NCBI GenBank assembly: GCA_947625645.1
Contig: CANQPE010000011.1
Span: 1-33,343, forward strand
Source: an uncultured Clostridia bacterium
GTDB taxonomy: Bacteria; Bacillota; Clostridia; TANB77; CAG-508
Direction: 5' to 3'
DNA length: 33,343 bases
Position 1 is the stretch's first letter; the number at the start of each line of letters is the position of its first letter. Of this stretch, positions 1-7,617 are shown one piece after another. The notes below the pieces were generated by a model, which worked only from the letters and a program-made list of their open reading frames with translations, had not been told where the DNA came from and did not search any database. A program made the position numbers and the translations under genes.

Positions 1-257
1 TCGTTTGTTGTCTTTTCCATCTTATCAAACCTGGCTTCCATTGCTGCAAATCTTTCGTTTGTTGTCTTTTCCATCTTATCAAACCTGGCTTCCATTGCTG
101 CAAATCTTTCGTTTGTTGTCTTTTCCATCTTGTCAAATCTGGCTTCCATTGCTGTAAATCTTTCGTCTGTTGTCTTTTCCATCTTGTCAAATCTGGCTTC
201 CATTGCTGCAAATCTTTCGTTTGTTGTTTTTTCCATCTTGTCAAACCTAGCTTCCAT
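1..257 (-). repeat. 54-bp tandem repeat, at least 4.7 copies
   Basis: A 54-base unit repeats in register (unit boundaries near 1, 55, 109, 163 and 217) with only a few base differences between copies and continues past the window edge. It encodes 18 residues, so copy changes keep the frame. Copies nearest the window edge are the most alike. Confidence 0.9.
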
Positions 258-320
258 TGCTACCAAATTCTCGCTAACACTTCTGACTTCTTTTAAAATC
301 AAATTCAATGTTTCTTCCAT
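1..320 (-). CDS. Coiled-coil protein of 18-residue repeats, C-terminus outside window
   Basis: The gene starts with ATG at 320 behind a good ribosome binding site (GAGGTGA, about 6 bases upstream) and runs off the left edge without a stop, giving at least 106 codons. Residues 1-21 form a non-repeated start (METTLNL-like, MEETLNLILK). From residue 22 the protein consists of near-identical copies of MEARFDKMEKTTNERFAA, with one copy varying at two positions (D for N, T for A). Eighteen residues fit a 7+11 coiled-coil periodicity, and the pattern resembles Bdr-like and phage-associated coiled-coil repeat proteins. No signal peptide or membrane segment is visible in the part present. It lies downstream of spoIVB behind a terminator. 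I do not know its function; an oligomerising scaffold is an inference. Confidence 0.8.
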   Translation of the reverse strand, partial: MEETLNLILKEVRSVSENLVAMEARFDKMEKTTNERFAAMEARFDKMEKTTDERFTAMEARFDKMEKTTNERFAAMEARFDKMEKTTNERFAAMEARFDKMEKTTN

Positions 321-429
321 ATTTCTTCACCTCTTTTCTAATTAGAAAATATAAAATCTCCCCCTATTGCGCCCATTATAATACAAATTGTTTAACAAGT
401 CAATATTATTTCGAAAAAAATTTACTTTT

Positions 430-469
430 GTCGAAAAATAAACCAAATAGTTCATGTTCTAACTATTTG
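430..469 (-). terminator. Rho-independent terminator of spoIVB
   Basis: On the minus strand CAAATAGTT pairs with AACTATTTG across an 8-base loop, followed by a T-rich run (GTTTATTTTT). The stem overlaps the spoIVB stop codon. Confidence 0.6.
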
Positions 470-1697
470 ATTTATATAATTGTTCTATCATAATATCCCC
501 AAAAACGGCAAACCCCTCTAGTGGTTCATTCACTAATACATGTGTGACTGCCCCAATCAACTTCCCGTTTTGAATGATAGGAGAACCACTCATTCCTTGA
601 ATAATTCCGCCCGTTTTTTCGATGAGACGCTCATCTGTTACTTTAATTTTCATACTTTTATTATTATAATTATTTTCCGCAAAAATTTTCTCAATTTCAA
701 TTTCATATTTTTCCACTTTACCATTTTCTAAACTGCACATAATTTCTGCCTTTCCCAGACAAATTTCACTACGTAACGCCACTTCCATCTCTTGCATTTG
801 GTTTAATGGTAAACTTGACAAATTATTTACTTTTCCATAAATACCATATCCTGTATTTTTTACAATTGTACCAATATTCTGTTGTCTTTCTAAAGTCCCT
901 TGAATCCTCCCTGGATTTCCCTTTTCTCCTTTATCTATTTTTAAAATATTCGTCGTAACAAATTCACCAGAAGAAATTTCAATTAATTTCTCTGTGTCAA
1001 TATCCACCAATCCATGCCCCAATGCTGCAAAGCCACCTGAATTGGGTTCATAAAAGGTCACCGTCCCTACACCTGCAGCACTATCCCTTACCCAAAGTCC
1101 TAATTTATACTCTGCTTTTGCTGTTTTTACTGGTGTTATACTACATTGCACTGTTTCTTGATCATGTACATATTGCAACTTAATGTCCTGCCCATTCGAT
1201 TGATTCACTTTAATAATCAAATCTTCCGTTGAAGCTATTTGCACATCATTAACAGCAATAATTCGATCTCCTTCCTCAATTTTTGTTTTTTCATATGGTT
1301 TATAAATTTTATTATCTTCTCCTTCTATCTCTGACATTCCTACTACTAAAACACCACTTGTATATAACTTGACACCTGCTACACTTCCTACAGGAATTAC
1401 CTTCGTTCTTGGCAATATATCCACATTGACTTCTTTGATTGGAATTTTATCTAATAAACGCAATTGTAACTTTGTAACTCCTACTTCTTCTGTAATGGAT
1501 TTACTTTGATTGGACACTGCTTCTATGGTTTTTTCATTTATTTTTTCATTCATTTGCATTCCATATAACATATGAAATCTAATATCTTCTCCTTGAAACA
1601 ATGTCATATGTGTTGGTATGGCATCAATTGCCAATACATATACAAATAAAATTAACAAAATAAAAATAGGTATTATCATTTTGATAAACTGTCTCAT
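459..1697 (-). CDS. spoIVB: SpoIVB serine peptidase (stage IV sporulation protein B)
   Basis: SpoIVB is a serine peptidase of family S55, secreted from the forespore to trigger pro-sigma-K processing by SpoIVFB. The 412-residue length is close to the B. subtilis protein (about 426). There is an N-terminal membrane anchor (residues 7-25), a PDZ domain (about 105-190, with EEGDRIIAVNDVQI) and a C-terminal peptidase domain. The expected triad is present: His228 in GHG, Asp355 in VTDER and Ser370 in GMSGSP. All three sit eight residues earlier than in B. subtilis, an even offset that supports intactness. An AAGGAA ribosome binding site precedes the ATG at about 12 bases. The usual downstream partner spo0A is not seen; the next gene is the repeat protein. 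A sporulation-sigma promoter is expected but I could not place one with confidence. Confidence 0.95.
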   Translation of the reverse strand: MRQFIKMIIPIFILLILFVYVLAIDAIPTHMTLFQGEDIRFHMLYGMQMNEKINEKTIEAVSNQSKSITEEVGVTKLQLRLLDKIPIKEVNVDILPRTKVIPVGSVAGVKLYTSGVLVVGMSEIEGEDNKIYKPYEKTKIEEGDRIIAVNDVQIASTEDLIIKVNQSNGQDIKLQYVHDQETVQCSITPVKTAKAEYKLGLWVRDSAAGVGTVTFYEPNSGGFAALGHGLVDIDTEKLIEISSGEFVTTNILKIDKGEKGNPGRIQGTLERQQNIGTIVKNTGYGIYGKVNNLSSLPLNQMQEMEVALRSEICLGKAEIMCSLENGKVEKYEIEIEKIFAENNYNNKSMKIKVTDERLIEKTGGIIQGMSGSPIIQNGKLIGAVTHVLVNEPLEGFAVFGDIMIEQLYKSNS

Positions 1698-1834
1698 ACC
1701 AACTTCTCATTCCTTCCTAGCATACTCGTATTTGCTCCGTTTTTTGTTAGTATTCCTCACTTTCTCAAAATTCATACCTATTTTTTAGATATTTCCTTGC
1801 CCATTCGCTTTATGACAATATTATTTTCATTTCT

Positions 1835-3523
1835 TTAGAATGCTTCTTCTACACGGTACAATCCTTGTCTTTCACGCGCCAGTGCTGTATAATATCGTTT
1901 TGCTATATTTTTTTGTTTGGCATTTCCAGTCGTTAACCAATCCTTCAGCTTAAAGTCCTGCACATCTTCTTGTGCTATAATGCTATGATAACAACCTGTT
2001 GCCTCTCTTGGATAATAATACTGACTTTTTACTATTTCTGTTCCATCAGCTTCTTGCGTTACAATATCTATTGTTTTCCTTTCATAATCAATATTAAAAT
2101 AGCCTCCTAAAATATCACTTTCATTATAATTTTCTAAATCTGCATCTTGTGCTCTATGAAAAGTGTTGTCACTCGTTGTTTCCATATAAATAGATTCTTC
2201 TGCAACATATTCTTCATTTTTATTATTTGTTACAACTGTGTAACCATTATACAGTTTCCCACCAATGTTTAACCCTTGCAAAAAGCTAATCATTCCAATA
2301 TTTTGTGTTAGTTTATCCCACTCATAGTCTCTTAATTTTGGCATTCCAAATTCACTCGTTGCTGTTGATACTTTGTTAAAATTAGCGATTGCCACAGATA
2401 AATTCTTTTCAATGGTATATTTGATAACATCCATACGGTGGGAATTAAATTGAGACGTTTCGTCTTCAATTCGACTCTTACTATCTGAACCAGTATTCTT
2501 TAACTCTTCAAAAATTTTTATGTCAGTGTTAGCAACATTCCAGTCAATGGGATTCCCTCTTTCATCTACGGCATTACCTACCTTTAAGTTATCCAGTCCT
2601 AAACGTATAATGTTATTTTTCAGTTCAATGGCATCTTGATAATACTCTTGCGCACTTGCATTGTTTACAATAAAATCTTTTGCTCTCTCATAATAGTCAG
2701 TTGCCCCTGTTTCTTGGATTCCAGAAGTCATTGGTATAACTCTTGTATTTTTTACGCTTCCGTTTTCTATTCTATAAAAATCATTCTCGTCTGCTATACC
2801 ATTTCCATTATCATAATAATAATATTTTACGCCATTTACCTTACGATATGGCACATTCTCGTAGCCTCTGGCCTCATTTAAAAGCAACCTCTCTGTTAAT
2901 TGTTCTTTCTCTATATCCACACCTCTATATTGTATATTGCCACCTGTTACATTTTTTACATCTGATAATAAATATCCCCTTAAATTTACAAATTCTCCAC
3001 CTGCCCTTCCTTTGATTGTTACATAACTATCTAAGGTATAGCCGATAACAACATCTGTTGTTCCCTGCACATAGCGGCAACTATAATACACATATGGCTT
3101 CACATCAGACACATACTCTCCTGTTCCTTCGCCTACATATTCTCCAGTATCATTTACTGTATTTTCATAGGGAGAATACATATAATACCCATCATACAAT
3201 GTGTAAACTAACGCTGGAACATGGTTTTGTAGCGCTTCCTTATTATATCCATTCATGGAAAAATTGTTTTGCATAGAATTGTAAAAAGAATTAATAGATG
3301 CTTCTATATCTCTTAATTTTGAATCCGCTAAATTAGATGTTCCACTATTGATTGTGTTTAGTTGAAATGCTTTTATGGCATCATACGTTGAATTATATAA
3401 TTTTGTATCATATGAAATTTGTAAGTTTAACGTTTTGACTCTTGAGTCTACATATGATGACAAAACTAATGAAATTGGCAAAATAATAATTACAAATATA
3501 ATTGATAAGTGCTGTAATTTCAT
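1835..3523 (-). CDS. Large pilin-like membrane protein of unknown function
   Basis: I do not recognise a named family. The protein has 562 residues from the ATG at 3523, chosen because AAAGGA lies 11 bases upstream; an in-frame GTG at 3547 has no good ribosome binding site. One hydrophobic segment (about residues 6-24, SIIFVIIILPISLVLSSYV) is followed by a polar alpha-helical stretch, the architecture of pilins and pseudopilins. The remaining roughly 500 residues are rich in Tyr, Asn and Asp and look extracellular. It lies directly after the Tad-like pilus operon but beyond that operon's terminator, so it may be made by readthrough or from its own promoter. By size and position it could be a pilus tip or adhesin subunit; this is inference. 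Confidence 0.7.
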   Translation of the reverse strand: MKLQHLSIIFVIIILPISLVLSSYVDSRVKTLNLQISYDTKLYNSTYDAIKAFQLNTINSGTSNLADSKLRDIEASINSFYNSMQNNFSMNGYNKEALQNHVPALVYTLYDGYYMYSPYENTVNDTGEYVGEGTGEYVSDVKPYVYYSCRYVQGTTDVVIGYTLDSYVTIKGRAGGEFVNLRGYLLSDVKNVTGGNIQYRGVDIEKEQLTERLLLNEARGYENVPYRKVNGVKYYYYDNGNGIADENDFYRIENGSVKNTRVIPMTSGIQETGATDYYERAKDFIVNNASAQEYYQDAIELKNNIIRLGLDNLKVGNAVDERGNPIDWNVANTDIKIFEELKNTGSDSKSRIEDETSQFNSHRMDVIKYTIEKNLSVAIANFNKVSTATSEFGMPKLRDYEWDKLTQNIGMISFLQGLNIGGKLYNGYTVVTNNKNEEYVAEESIYMETTSDNTFHRAQDADLENYNESDILGGYFNIDYERKTIDIVTQEADGTEIVKSQYYYPREATGCYHSIIAQEDVQDFKLKDWLTTGNAKQKNIAKRYYTALARERQGLYRVEEAF

Positions 3524-3585
3524 ATTCTCTGCATTCCTTTCTAGCACAAAATTGGTATGAAAGCCTCATACTTCTCTTTTGTTTT

Positions 3586-3618
3586 AATAAAAAAACTTGT
3601 AATTTGCAGAATTACAAG
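3586..3618 (-). terminator. Terminator of the Tad-like operon
   Basis: On the minus strand CTTGTAAT pairs with ATTACAAG over a 7-base loop and is followed by TTTTTTTATT. It lies 20 bases after the last small pilin-like gene. Confidence 0.8.
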
Positions 3619-3637
3619 CTTTTCTTAAATATCCTAT

Positions 3638-4165
3638 TTATGCTTTCCCCGTTGCGGTTACTATTCCACCAGCATCTGCTGAAATCGTATAAATATTAAA
3701 CCAACTTGCTAATTGTTGATATAATGTTGGGCTAACATTTTTTACTTTAACGACTACCATATCTCCTTCTTTTAGTAAATATGGTTTTGCATCGTCCTCG
3801 CTATTGGTGTCTGGAGAAATTGTTTCTAAAATCTGTGCGGTAAAAATTGAATAATACACATTTTCTCCTATTTTTTCTCTCTCTACTTGCACGGTCTTTT
3901 TCCCTGGGTTTTCATCTAACACTTTAACTTCAATTTCGACATCGTAGGTATTTCCTGTTGCAGTTAATGTTTGTACTAATTGGTTATAACTCTCTGGTGT
4001 AATTTTTCCAATAGAACGTGCTTGGTCTGCAAACTCTGTTACAGCTGATTGTGCCGTTAACTGAGATATGTCATCCGTACGTCCAGCAAATGTCATAAGT
4101 GGGAATACGAACATAATTACAACAGCAACCATGATTGCTATAATCATTATAAAACTATCTCCCAT
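3638..4165 (-). CDS. Small pilus-operon membrane protein (TadE/pseudopilin-like)
   Basis: This 175-residue protein begins with a short polar MGDS and a long hydrophobic segment (about residues 5-27), then a helical region (DISQLTAQSAVTEFADQARS, about 31-50) and a conserved-looking GKITPESYNQLVQTLTATGNTYDVEIEV block (about 53-80). The rest is likely extracytoplasmic beta structure. It is the last gene of the pilus operon, 13 bases after its neighbour and before a terminator. It differs from the MENASKAL group in its start but keeps the same architecture of one N-terminal helix and a soluble domain. A role as a minor pilin or assembly factor is inferred from architecture and position. AAGGAGG precedes the ATG. 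Confidence 0.7.
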   Translation of the reverse strand: MGDSFIMIIAIMVAVVIMFVFPLMTFAGRTDDISQLTAQSAVTEFADQARSIGKITPESYNQLVQTLTATGNTYDVEIEVKVLDENPGKKTVQVEREKIGENVYYSIFTAQILETISPDTNSEDDAKPYLLKEGDMVVVKVKNVSPTLYQQLASWFNIYTISADAGGIVTATGKA

Positions 4166-4178
4166 TTTTCTTTCCTCC

Positions 4179-4802
4179 TTAACTTATTTTGTATGTAATT
4201 ACTCTTACCTTTTCTCGGTTTGCCTCTGGTACCAGCGGATTATCATCTGTATATACTCCAGCATATTCTATTATTGTTTTTCCTTTTAGTCTTTCGTATA
4301 ATGGGGTTGTTAGTTCTACATTATGTCCATACAACTTGTCAAAATTTCTCTCGGGATCTGCCGCCCCTGAATCCTCATACACCGTTGTTGTATCTCCATA
4401 AAAAATTGCTCGAAAAAATATTTCTTTTCCAATTAATCCTCCTTGCAAAACATTTGCCTCTTTGTCTAAGGTATATACTGGTATTTTTGTTCCTCCTGAA
4501 TTCGGTATTCTCCAATAAATTGGTTCTTCATGGGAATCTTCAAATACAAAATTAATTTTATAAGTTTCATTAAATACTCTAGAAGCTGCTTGGATAACAG
4601 TTTCTACACCTACTTGTCTCGTTGTTCCTGTTTGTTCATAATACTGGTTTCCATCTATATACATCATTTCTTCATCTAAGTCATACAAAGCTGAATCTGC
4701 TGCTTGCCTTACTTGTCCAAATGATGCAATTCCCACAGTAAGTGCTATGATGAACATTAGCATTGACCCTGCTATCTTTAAAGCTTCTGCAGCATTTTCC
4801 AT
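4179..4802 (-). CDS. MENA-type pilin-like protein
   Basis: The 207-residue protein starts at the ATG at 4802, which has AAGGTG about 8 bases upstream and gives the family start MENAAEALKIAG; an upstream GTG at 4808 is less likely. A hydrophobic helix covers about residues 8-28, followed by a helical region and a globular domain with several Tyr and Gly. It is the longest downstream member of the MENA(S/A) group in this operon and the most divergent at the N-terminus (AAEAL for ASKAL). It lacks a Gly-Phe or Glu5 prepilin motif. It probably forms part of the pilus-like structure; major or minor status cannot be told from sequence. Confidence 0.75.
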   Translation of the reverse strand: MENAAEALKIAGSMLMFIIALTVGIASFGQVRQAADSALYDLDEEMMYIDGNQYYEQTGTTRQVGVETVIQAASRVFNETYKINFVFEDSHEEPIYWRIPNSGGTKIPVYTLDKEANVLQGGLIGKEIFFRAIFYGDTTTVYEDSGAADPERNFDKLYGHNVELTTPLYERLKGKTIIEYAGVYTDDNPLVPEANREKVRVITYKIS

Positions 4803-4826
4803 TAGCACTCACCTTCCTTTGGTTTT

Positions 4827-5231
4827 CTATGTACTAAAAGTTCCTGAGACATCAATTTCACTTATTCGGTTGTCTTGCCCACCATAAATAAGTGTCACAT
4901 TATAATTATTATTCGCTATAATTTTACTTGTTGATGGTTTAGGTGTTGCTGTCTCATCCCCATATTTTACATTAACAACAATCCCATTATTCTCGGTACT
5001 GCCTGAATTTGTAGCTAACACTTCTTGTACCATTGCTTTTACCATGGTTCCTTTTCGTGTTCCTTCATATTTTAGAAATTTCTCATTAAATGCTGAAATT
5101 TGGGCTTCTGTCATTCCACTCCCTGACACAACATCTTGTGCCTGTGTAAAAATCATAATTCCTAGTGAAATTAATAAAATAGATAATAAAATTGCTCCTG
5201 CAATAATTAATGCTTTTGACGCGTTTTCCAT
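4827..5231 (-). CDS. MENASKAL pilin-like protein, copy A of a tandem pair
   Basis: This 134-residue protein opens with MENASKALIIAGAILLSILL, a short polar start running into a hydrophobic helix (about residues 7-28), followed by an amphipathic helix with QAQDVVSGSGMTEAQISAFN. It is a close paralogue of the next gene upstream in the operon: the first 104 bases are identical and the helix is conserved through about residue 53 (FNEKFLKYE), after which the globular domains diverge. The small size and tandem duplication suggest one of the two is the main structural pilin. No canonical prepilin peptidase site is visible. Confidence 0.8.
   Translation of the reverse strand: MENASKALIIAGAILLSILLISLGIMIFTQAQDVVSGSGMTEAQISAFNEKFLKYEGTRKGTMVKAMVQEVLATNSGSTENNGIVVNVKYGDETATPKPSTSKIIANNNYNVTLIYGGQDNRISEIDVSGTFST
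5128..5231 (-). repeat. 104-bp exact direct repeat, copy A
   Basis: Identical base for base to 5605-5708, covering the first 34 codons plus 2 bases of each pilin gene. Identity at synonymous positions points to recent duplication or gene conversion. Confidence 0.9.
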
Positions 5232-5276
5232 ATTCTTTTCCTCCTAACCTTTATTTTTGATTGAAAAGTTTTGTTT

Positions 5277-5708
5277 CTAACCCGTTACTTGTAATGATGT
5301 GTCTCCTTTTTTGATTAAAATATTTTTTACTCGACCTTTGCTTGTATTTGTTTCACCTTCTTCACCTGTTGCATACTCTAACTCTACTGAATAGGTATTG
5401 TTGTTTACCACATATTGCGTTGTTGTTGGTTCTACTCCATTGATTTTTACTTTAATACCATCATTTTCTTCTGAACCCGAATTCGTTGCCATAACTTCTT
5501 GTATCAATGATTTTACCATGGTTCCTTTTACACTTGCTTTTTCATACTTCAAAAACTTTTGGTTAAATGAACTGATTTGTGCTTCTGTCATACCACTTCC
5601 TGATACAACATCTTGTGCCTGTGTAAAAATCATAATTCCTAGTGAAATTAATAAAATAGATAATAAAATTGCTCCTGCAATAATTAATGCTTTTGACGCG
5701 TTTTCCAT
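5277..5708 (-). CDS. MENASKAL pilin-like protein, copy B of a tandem pair
   Basis: The 143-residue paralogue of the protein at 4827-5231 shares the whole N-terminal helix and the MTEAQISxFNxKFLKYE segment. It also shares a following conserved block (KGTMVKSLIQEVMATNSGSEENDGI), then a divergent C-terminal strand region with an ENTxS/ATGEEGETNTSKG insertion. AAGGAGG lies about 8 bases before the ATG. Its position 45 bases before copy A and the identical 5' ends indicate a local duplication. The divergent C-terminal half is what would be exposed on a pilus surface; that placement is inferred from known pilin architecture. Confidence 0.8.
   Translation of the reverse strand: MENASKALIIAGAILLSILLISLGIMIFTQAQDVVSGSGMTEAQISSFNQKFLKYEKASVKGTMVKSLIQEVMATNSGSEENDGIKVKINGVEPTTTQYVVNNNTYSVELEYATGEEGETNTSKGRVKNILIKKGDTSLQVTG
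5605..5708 (-). repeat. 104-bp exact direct repeat, copy B
   Basis: Second copy of the repeat at 5128-5231; start-to-start distance is 477 bases. Confidence 0.9.
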
Positions 5709-5759
5709 TTTCTTTTCCTCCTTTGTTTGTTTTTTTATTTATTTAAAACTTAATAACAT

Positions 5760-6191
5760 TTATACTGTCACTTGCTCAAATAATAGACTTTTTACCAAAT
5801 GTGTTGTTGGGTGATATTGAATATCTACACATTTAAACTCTATCATGTTGTAATACTCTATAAAATTTTGTATTCCATTATTGGCAAATGATTCCATAGG
5901 GTAGATAGTGTCTGTGTCTAACATTTTTATTTGAATCTTAATTGAATTGGTGTCATTTTCTATATATAAATTTTGTTCATCCTTTTCGACGTGGTTTCTA
6001 TAATTGCTGTCCATTGCCTTATTAATTACCGTAGCAATTTCTGCTCCATATACTTGTTTTTGTTCATAACTTTCAAATAATTCATTTTGCTGGATTACCA
6101 TGCGTTCATTGTTTTGATTGGTGATATACCAATAACTCATACAACACACAATCACGACCACGCCAATTAAAAATATGATAAATTTCTTCAT
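5760..6191 (-). CDS. Pilus-operon membrane-anchored protein of unknown function
   Basis: I do not recognise a named family. The 143-residue protein has an N-terminal membrane helix after MKK (about residues 4-22), then a soluble domain. Recognisable blocks are YGAEIATVINKAMDSN (about 48-63), an acidic strand region (EKDEQNLYIENDTNSIKIQI) and IYPMESFANNGIQNFIEYYNMIEFKCVDIQYH (about 95-126). It lacks the MENASKAL start, which sets it apart from its flanking genes. Location between pilin-like genes suggests a pilus component or assembly factor. AAAGGAGG precedes the ATG. Confidence 0.65.
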   Translation of the reverse strand: MKKFIIFLIGVVVIVCCMSYWYITNQNNERMVIQQNELFESYEQKQVYGAEIATVINKAMDSNYRNHVEKDEQNLYIENDTNSIKIQIKMLDTDTIYPMESFANNGIQNFIEYYNMIEFKCVDIQYHPTTHLVKSLLFEQVTV

Positions 6192-6299
6192 GTTCCTCCT
6201 TTTATTATAACACTATGTCATCATTTTTTCAAGTTTTTTTTACTTTTTTCACTATTTTTTGTCTATTTTGGTTGAACCATAACATGTTTTTACAATTTT

Positions 6300-6782
6300 C
6301 TAAATTTTTTCAAAATCAATGACATGGACTCTTCCATTTTTGTACCCTGTTATTTGGCAACTATAAGTAGGAAGTTTATGTGGTTCCTGAGTTGCTATCG
6401 CATTTTTATCTTTTTCTAAAAGTGTCTCTAAAAATTCCTTTTTATCATCTGTATTTTGCTGACATTTATTTCCTCCTGCAATTCCAGTGTTTATCACATT
6501 AACAATAATATAGTTATCATTTTGGTCATCATTATCATACTTCACATTATTTTCTTTGGCTTGATTGACAACTGTTAGAATGTCATAAATGGTAATATCT
6601 TTTTGGTTTTCATATTTTGTATAATTATTATTAAATTGGATTAGCTGTTGCTGTGCATTTGCTTGTTCATTTTCTTTTGCGGTTTGTCTAAAAGATACAT
6701 ACAAATAAACGCCTAAGCTAAGTATCATAATGCCGATTAGCATTTCTGCAGCTATGATTAATGCTTTTGATGCATTCTCCAT
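6300..6782 (-). CDS. MENASKAL pilin-like protein
   Basis: A 160-residue member of the same group, starting MENASKALIIAAEMLIGIMI. The hydrophobic helix (about residues 7-29) is followed by a helical stalk rich in Gln and Asn (KENEQANAQQQLIQFNNNYTKYENQ, about 36-60) and a small domain with two cysteines (in NKCQQ and TYSCQ) that could form a disulphide. The conserved QFNxxYTKYE element after the helix matches the FNxKFLKYE element of the tandem pair. No canonical prepilin cleavage site is visible. It is separated from the neighbouring genes by about 85-110 bases, more than elsewhere in the operon. Confidence 0.75.
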   Translation of the reverse strand: MENASKALIIAAEMLIGIMILSLGVYLYVSFRQTAKENEQANAQQQLIQFNNNYTKYENQKDITIYDILTVVNQAKENNVKYDNDDQNDNYIIVNVINTGIAGGNKCQQNTDDKKEFLETLLEKDKNAIATQEPHKLPTYSCQITGYKNGRVHVIDFEKI

Positions 6783-6867
6783 TGTCCATCACTCCCCTTC
6801 CTTAGGCAAAACTCTAGTTAAAAAAGAATTCTTGTTGCATGTACCTAATTGCCGATATATCCCTTTA

Positions 6868-7572
6868 TCACGATTGAAATTCAAATTTCATCGCTTTCAC
6901 TTGGCTATTTCCTGGTCCATACCATTCTGTTACTTGTCCTTTAAATGTAGATGTTTTAAAGTTTTCATATTCTGCAAATGTTTTTATTTCTTTTAACACT
7001 TCGTCAGTATTATTTTTTAGTCTTCTCTCCAAATCAGGGATATTTTTGCCAAGGACTTCCTTTAACGACCTTCCTGGATTATATACGGTCCTATTTGTAC
7101 CTTTATAAAAAGTTTCTAATGAGTTTAAGTCTGAAGCTAAAGCCCCCCACACTTGTAAACCATAAGTATTTTCGCGTCTTCTTTGTGAATCTACTATCGC
7201 CATTACCTCGTCCATACTGTACGTTTTATTTTCCGTAAATAGATAAATGGTCTCATGTGTATGTTGAAATCCAGTCATGTTGACTGTCACTGTAATTTTA
7301 TTGTCATAATTAATGTTTCCTGCCCCAATTTCCTTTTTATTATAATCTACAACACGATTTAATAGTGTAATTAAATCGGTTCCTGAGACATCGTCTCGCA
7401 CGTACTGCGTAAATTGCTCATTAAATTGTGCCAATTGTGAATCCTTCTGCAAAGTTTGTGCAGAGCTTTGGTAATCTGAAATTTTCGTAAATGTCAATAT
7501 TAGCAAAGACGCCACCATGATAGCAAGGAGAACACCCCCTGCAATTAATAAAGCTTTTGATGCATTTTCCAT
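6868..7572 (-). CDS. MENASKAL pilin-like protein, largest member
   Basis: This 234-residue protein starts MENASKALLIAGGVLLAIMV and has one hydrophobic helix (about residues 7-28). The stalk contains QLAQFNEQFTQYVRDDVSGTDLITLLNRVVDYN (about 47-79), a longer version of the motif in its paralogues. The C-terminal half is unique and ends with a WYGPGNSQVKAMKFEF strand region. It is the first pilin-like gene after the platform gene, 45 bases away. Its size suggests a minor pilin rather than the repeating subunit, but that is inference. Confidence 0.75.
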   Translation of the reverse strand: MENASKALLIAGGVLLAIMVASLLILTFTKISDYQSSAQTLQKDSQLAQFNEQFTQYVRDDVSGTDLITLLNRVVDYNKKEIGAGNINYDNKITVTVNMTGFQHTHETIYLFTENKTYSMDEVMAIVDSQRRRENTYGLQVWGALASDLNSLETFYKGTNRTVYNPGRSLKEVLGKNIPDLERRLKNNTDEVLKEIKTFAEYENFKTSTFKGQVTEWYGPGNSQVKAMKFEFQS

Positions 7573-7617
7573 TTGGTTTTCTCCTCCTTCCTAGTATCTT
7601 GATGCAACCTGTCTGCA

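Noticed and set aside
1..320. 54-bp repeats as a possible CRISPR array
   Set aside because: The units abut without spacers and form an open reading frame with a ribosome binding site.
130..345. Plus-strand frame with its own repeats
   Set aside because: It is the antisense shadow of the minus-strand coiled-coil repeats and has no ribosome binding site.
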